This document shows, one piece after another, positions 62,218-64,000 of a stretch of 64,000 nt of DNA. The notes under the pieces are model-generated. The model was not told the origin of the DNA. It searched no databases and worked only from the letters and a program-made list of their open reading frames with translations. The translations under genes were made by a program, and so were the position numbers. Source of the stretch: Treponema sp. (GTDB lineage Bacteria > Spirochaetota > Spirochaetia > Treponematales > Treponemataceae); the NCBI GenBank assembly GCA_017940255.1, contig JAGAZB010000048.1:62001-126000 (forward strand), written 5' to 3'. The first letter of the stretch is position 1, and each line of letters opens with the position of its first letter.

Positions 62218-63339
62218 CTAATCCAAAAGGCCGAATTCCAGATAATCAGATGTTACCTCTTCGTTTGGACAATCATCAAATGCCTTTTTAAGGCATTTAT
62301 GTAATTCACGGATATTTCCAGGCCAATGATAAGTTTCTATCGCCCTTAAAGTACAATCAGCAAGTGACCTCTTATTTTTCTTAGCATATTCCTCTGCCAG
62401 CATAATCAAGTCTTCTGGCCTTTCTCTAAGAGGAGGAATCTGAATAACAGTATCACAAATTCTGTAATACAAATCAGAACGAAAGGAACCGTCTTCCAGC
62501 ATCAACTTGATATTTGCATTTGTGGCACATATAACACGGACATCAACTTTTTCACTCACGTTACTTCCAACTTTCTGAATAATACCATTTTCTATCACAG
62601 TTAAAAGCATTGCCTGTAAAGCCTGCGACGCCATACCAATTTCATCTAAAAGCAGAGTTCCACCATTTGTTTTCCTGAACAAGCCTTCACTTTTTATTGC
62701 CCCAGTAAAGGCTCCGTCTTCCGTCCCAAAAAGCGTACTGGCCGCCAGAGTATCCGAAATCGTAGAAATATTAATCTGTTCAAATTTATTTCTGCTTCGA
62801 TTAGAAAGTTTATGAATAATGCCGGCCGCAGTAGATTTTCCGCTGCCTGTTTCGCCTAATAACAAAACAGGAGTATTTGAGCCGGCAGCCCTCTGTATTT
62901 TAGCCCGCACCACCTTCATTGCCTCAGAATTCCCCCTGAAAAATCCCAAAACAGAATCTGGCACAGATTTCATATCTTTATTTTTCAGACGTTTTTCACT
63001 AATCATAGTTTTTTCAAGAACTTTACATAAAAAACGGGCAAAATACTCTTCCGTAATTGGATACGGAACCGAATAAGGACTCATACTTTCTGCCAGAAGT
63101 CTGATAGTTGCCCTGGTATCAAAGGGTACAATAGTTAGACAGACTATATTGTTTGATTTTAAATTTTGAAGGAAGGATTCCGATGCTAAAGACAAATAAT
63201 TAGCATCGATAATGTACAGGCAGGCTTGATAAAAGATTTCTTCTGAAGGCTTATTTACAACCTTCAGAATGGAATTAGCTCCAACTGCATTACAGCAAAA
63301 TTTCAGCACATCACTTCTGCTGGAAACAATAACGAACAA
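62218..63339 (-). CDS. Sigma-54-type AAA+ activator lacking a DNA-binding domain
   Basis: 373 residues from a TTG start with GAGGAG upstream. The N-terminal ~110 residues look like a divergent receiver-like domain (YIIDANYLS, LTIVPFDTRATI). The AAA+ domain is intact: Walker A GETGSGKS (162-169), the sigma-54 contact loop GAFTGA (209-214), Walker B LLLDEIG (229-235), and FRSDLYYRICDTVIQIPPLR. After WPGNIRELHKCLKKAF it ends in ~15 residues with no Fis-type HTH. It may activate sigma-54 from solution. It lies 24 nt downstream of the glycosyltransferase gene. Confidence 0.85.
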   Translation of the reverse strand: MFVIVSSRSDVLKFCCNAVGANSILKVVNKPSEEIFYQACLYIIDANYLSLASESFLQNLKSNNIVCLTIVPFDTRATIRLLAESMSPYSVPYPITEEYFARFLCKVLEKTMISEKRLKNKDMKSVPDSVLGFFRGNSEAMKVVRAKIQRAAGSNTPVLLLGETGSGKSTAAGIIHKLSNRSRNKFEQINISTISDTLAASTLFGTEDGAFTGAIKSEGLFRKTNGGTLLLDEIGMASQALQAMLLTVIENGIIQKVGSNVSEKVDVRVICATNANIKLMLEDGSFRSDLYYRICDTVIQIPPLRERPEDLIMLAEEYAKKNKRSLADCTLRAIETYHWPGNIRELHKCLKKAFDDCPNEEVTSDYLEFGLLD

Positions 63340-63363
63340 TAGGCGCTCCTCTTTTTAGCAGGA

Positions 63364-64000
63364 CTACTTCTTTTTGAACAACCTGTACCATACAAGACTT
63401 AAAACGTACCATATGTAAGGAAATATCAAAAAGACCTTAAAGGGATTATGCATAACTTCGAACCACATTTCATGGCCCCTATCAAAAGTTTTTTCACTAA
63501 CTCGTTTTACGCGCTCAGAAAAAATACCGAAGGCATCTTTGTAATATAAAAATATACTTGAAGAAAAACGATTACGGCGTCTGTAAGCCCAGCAGTTTTT
63601 TTCTTTAATTCCATCACTTAAAAGAACCAGAGAAGGCTGAGCCTTAAAAATTGCCTCAACAATATCATTTTCCACACTCTTAGGATAATAACCCACATAA
63701 CGTCCAATAATCCTTAAATTTCTAAAAGTATCACGAATGTTATGCTCAGTTTTTGAAAGAGTCTTTTTTGTTGAGCCGAATAAATACAAAGATTTATAGT
63801 GTGAATCAAGAATTCCTAAAATCTGAATTACAGCATTAAAAGGATTATAGCGAACAGGAACATCGAGTTTTAAGAATTTTGCTCCTTTAAGAATACTTTT
63901 TGAAACCGGAATAATTAAATCAGCATTTTTGATTGCATCACCATAATCACCCTTGTGGCGGGCTCGTAATAAATTCCAGATAGAAAGAAAGATGATTTGT
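63364..64000 (-). CDS. WecG/TagA/CpsF-family glycosyltransferase (partial, runs off window)
   Basis: The minus-strand frame is open from 64000 to the stop at 63364, so ~211 residues are seen and the N-terminus is outside. Visible motifs are HKGDYGDAIKNADLIIPVSK, LYLFGSTKKTLSKTEHNIRD, IIGRYVGYYPKSVENDIVEA and PSLVLLSDGIKEKNCWAYRR, all typical of the family that transfers ManNAc(A) to lipid carriers in teichoic acid, ECA or capsule synthesis. The C-terminal hydrophobic helix (VFLIFPYIWYVLSLVW) is unusual for family members and may anchor it. It points to a surface polysaccharide locus to the right. Confidence 0.85.
   Translation of the reverse strand, partial: QIIFLSIWNLLRARHKGDYGDAIKNADLIIPVSKSILKGAKFLKLDVPVRYNPFNAVIQILGILDSHYKSLYLFGSTKKTLSKTEHNIRDTFRNLRIIGRYVGYYPKSVENDIVEAIFKAQPSLVLLSDGIKEKNCWAYRRRNRFSSSIFLYYKDAFGIFSERVKRVSEKTFDRGHEMWFEVMHNPFKVFLIFPYIWYVLSLVWYRLFKKK

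Noticed and set aside
1..64000. CRISPR arrays, transposase genes, prophage genes
   Set aside because: No regularly spaced repeats and no recombinase, transposase or phage structural motifs were found in either strand.

Overview
The window looks like chromosome of a saccharolytic Treponema (Spirochaetota). This rests on a class I lysyl-tRNA synthetase, an EF-G with the mitochondrial-EFG1-like sequence seen in spirochaetes, a BMP-type ABC cassette in the RfuABCD order known from Treponema, YARHG and FlgD-Ig secreted proteins, and a carbohydrate-centred gene set. The species cannot be named from sequence alone. The DNA is moderately AT-rich. Genes are tightly packed, with short operons and many convergent ends. 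No prophage, transposase or CRISPR array was seen.

Layout. 1-3.2 kb: the end of a large secreted protein, then a LacI-operator-controlled esterase lipoprotein. 3.2-9.9 kb: class I LysRS and a four-gene BMP/Rfu-type ABC operon, bracketed by two inverted copies of a ~158-bp foldback repeat. 9.9-13.1 kb: MarR regulator, a membrane protein and three AT-rich secreted unknowns. 13.2-22.1 kb: housekeeping (P-loop protein, EF-G, outer-membrane-like protein, SPOR protein, CoaE, PolA). 22.1-29.4 kb: a DUF2442/DUF4160 pair, glutamate dehydrogenase, an oxidoreductase, a large GH2 beta-galactosidase and the SRP RNA. 29.4-33.1 kb: diguanylate cyclase, COG2509 flavoprotein and a membrane-anchored HTH protein. 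33.4-40.5 kb: a polar amino acid ABC operon with a circularly permuted binding protein, then glycogen phosphorylase and debranching enzyme. 40.6-49.1 kb: Era, HD-GYP, YchF, an anion permease, and a sugar-binding lipoprotein coupled to a dCache/PAS/GGDEF sensor. 49.1-58.2 kb: a PurF-like protein without the N-terminal Cys, acylphosphatase, M15 peptidase, GH130 phosphorylase, Ppk-Ppx and a toroid glycosidase. 58.4-64 kb: ComM, tRNA-Leu(CAA), RecQ, an HTH-less sigma-54-type AAA+ protein and a WecG/TagA glycosyltransferase running off the edge.

Functional themes. Glycan use and storage: esterase, GH2, GH130, toroid glycosidase, GlgP and GlgX. Nutrient import: Rfu-type and polar amino acid ABC systems. 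Cyclic-di-GMP signalling: two GGDEF proteins and one HD-GYP protein. Polyphosphate turnover: Ppk1 and Ppx.

The most interesting observations are: (1) the amino-acid-binding lipoprotein has its two sequence halves in swapped order; (2) many genes carry a -10 box exactly 6 nt before the ATG with no Shine-Dalgarno, which predicts leaderless mRNAs; (3) two inverted copies of a complex foldback repeat; (4) a degenerate double ATPase keeping parts for one composite ATP site; (5) palindromic repeats translated inside PolA and a permease; (6) structured repeats next to gdhA and tRNA-Leu, each with a duplicated gene end.
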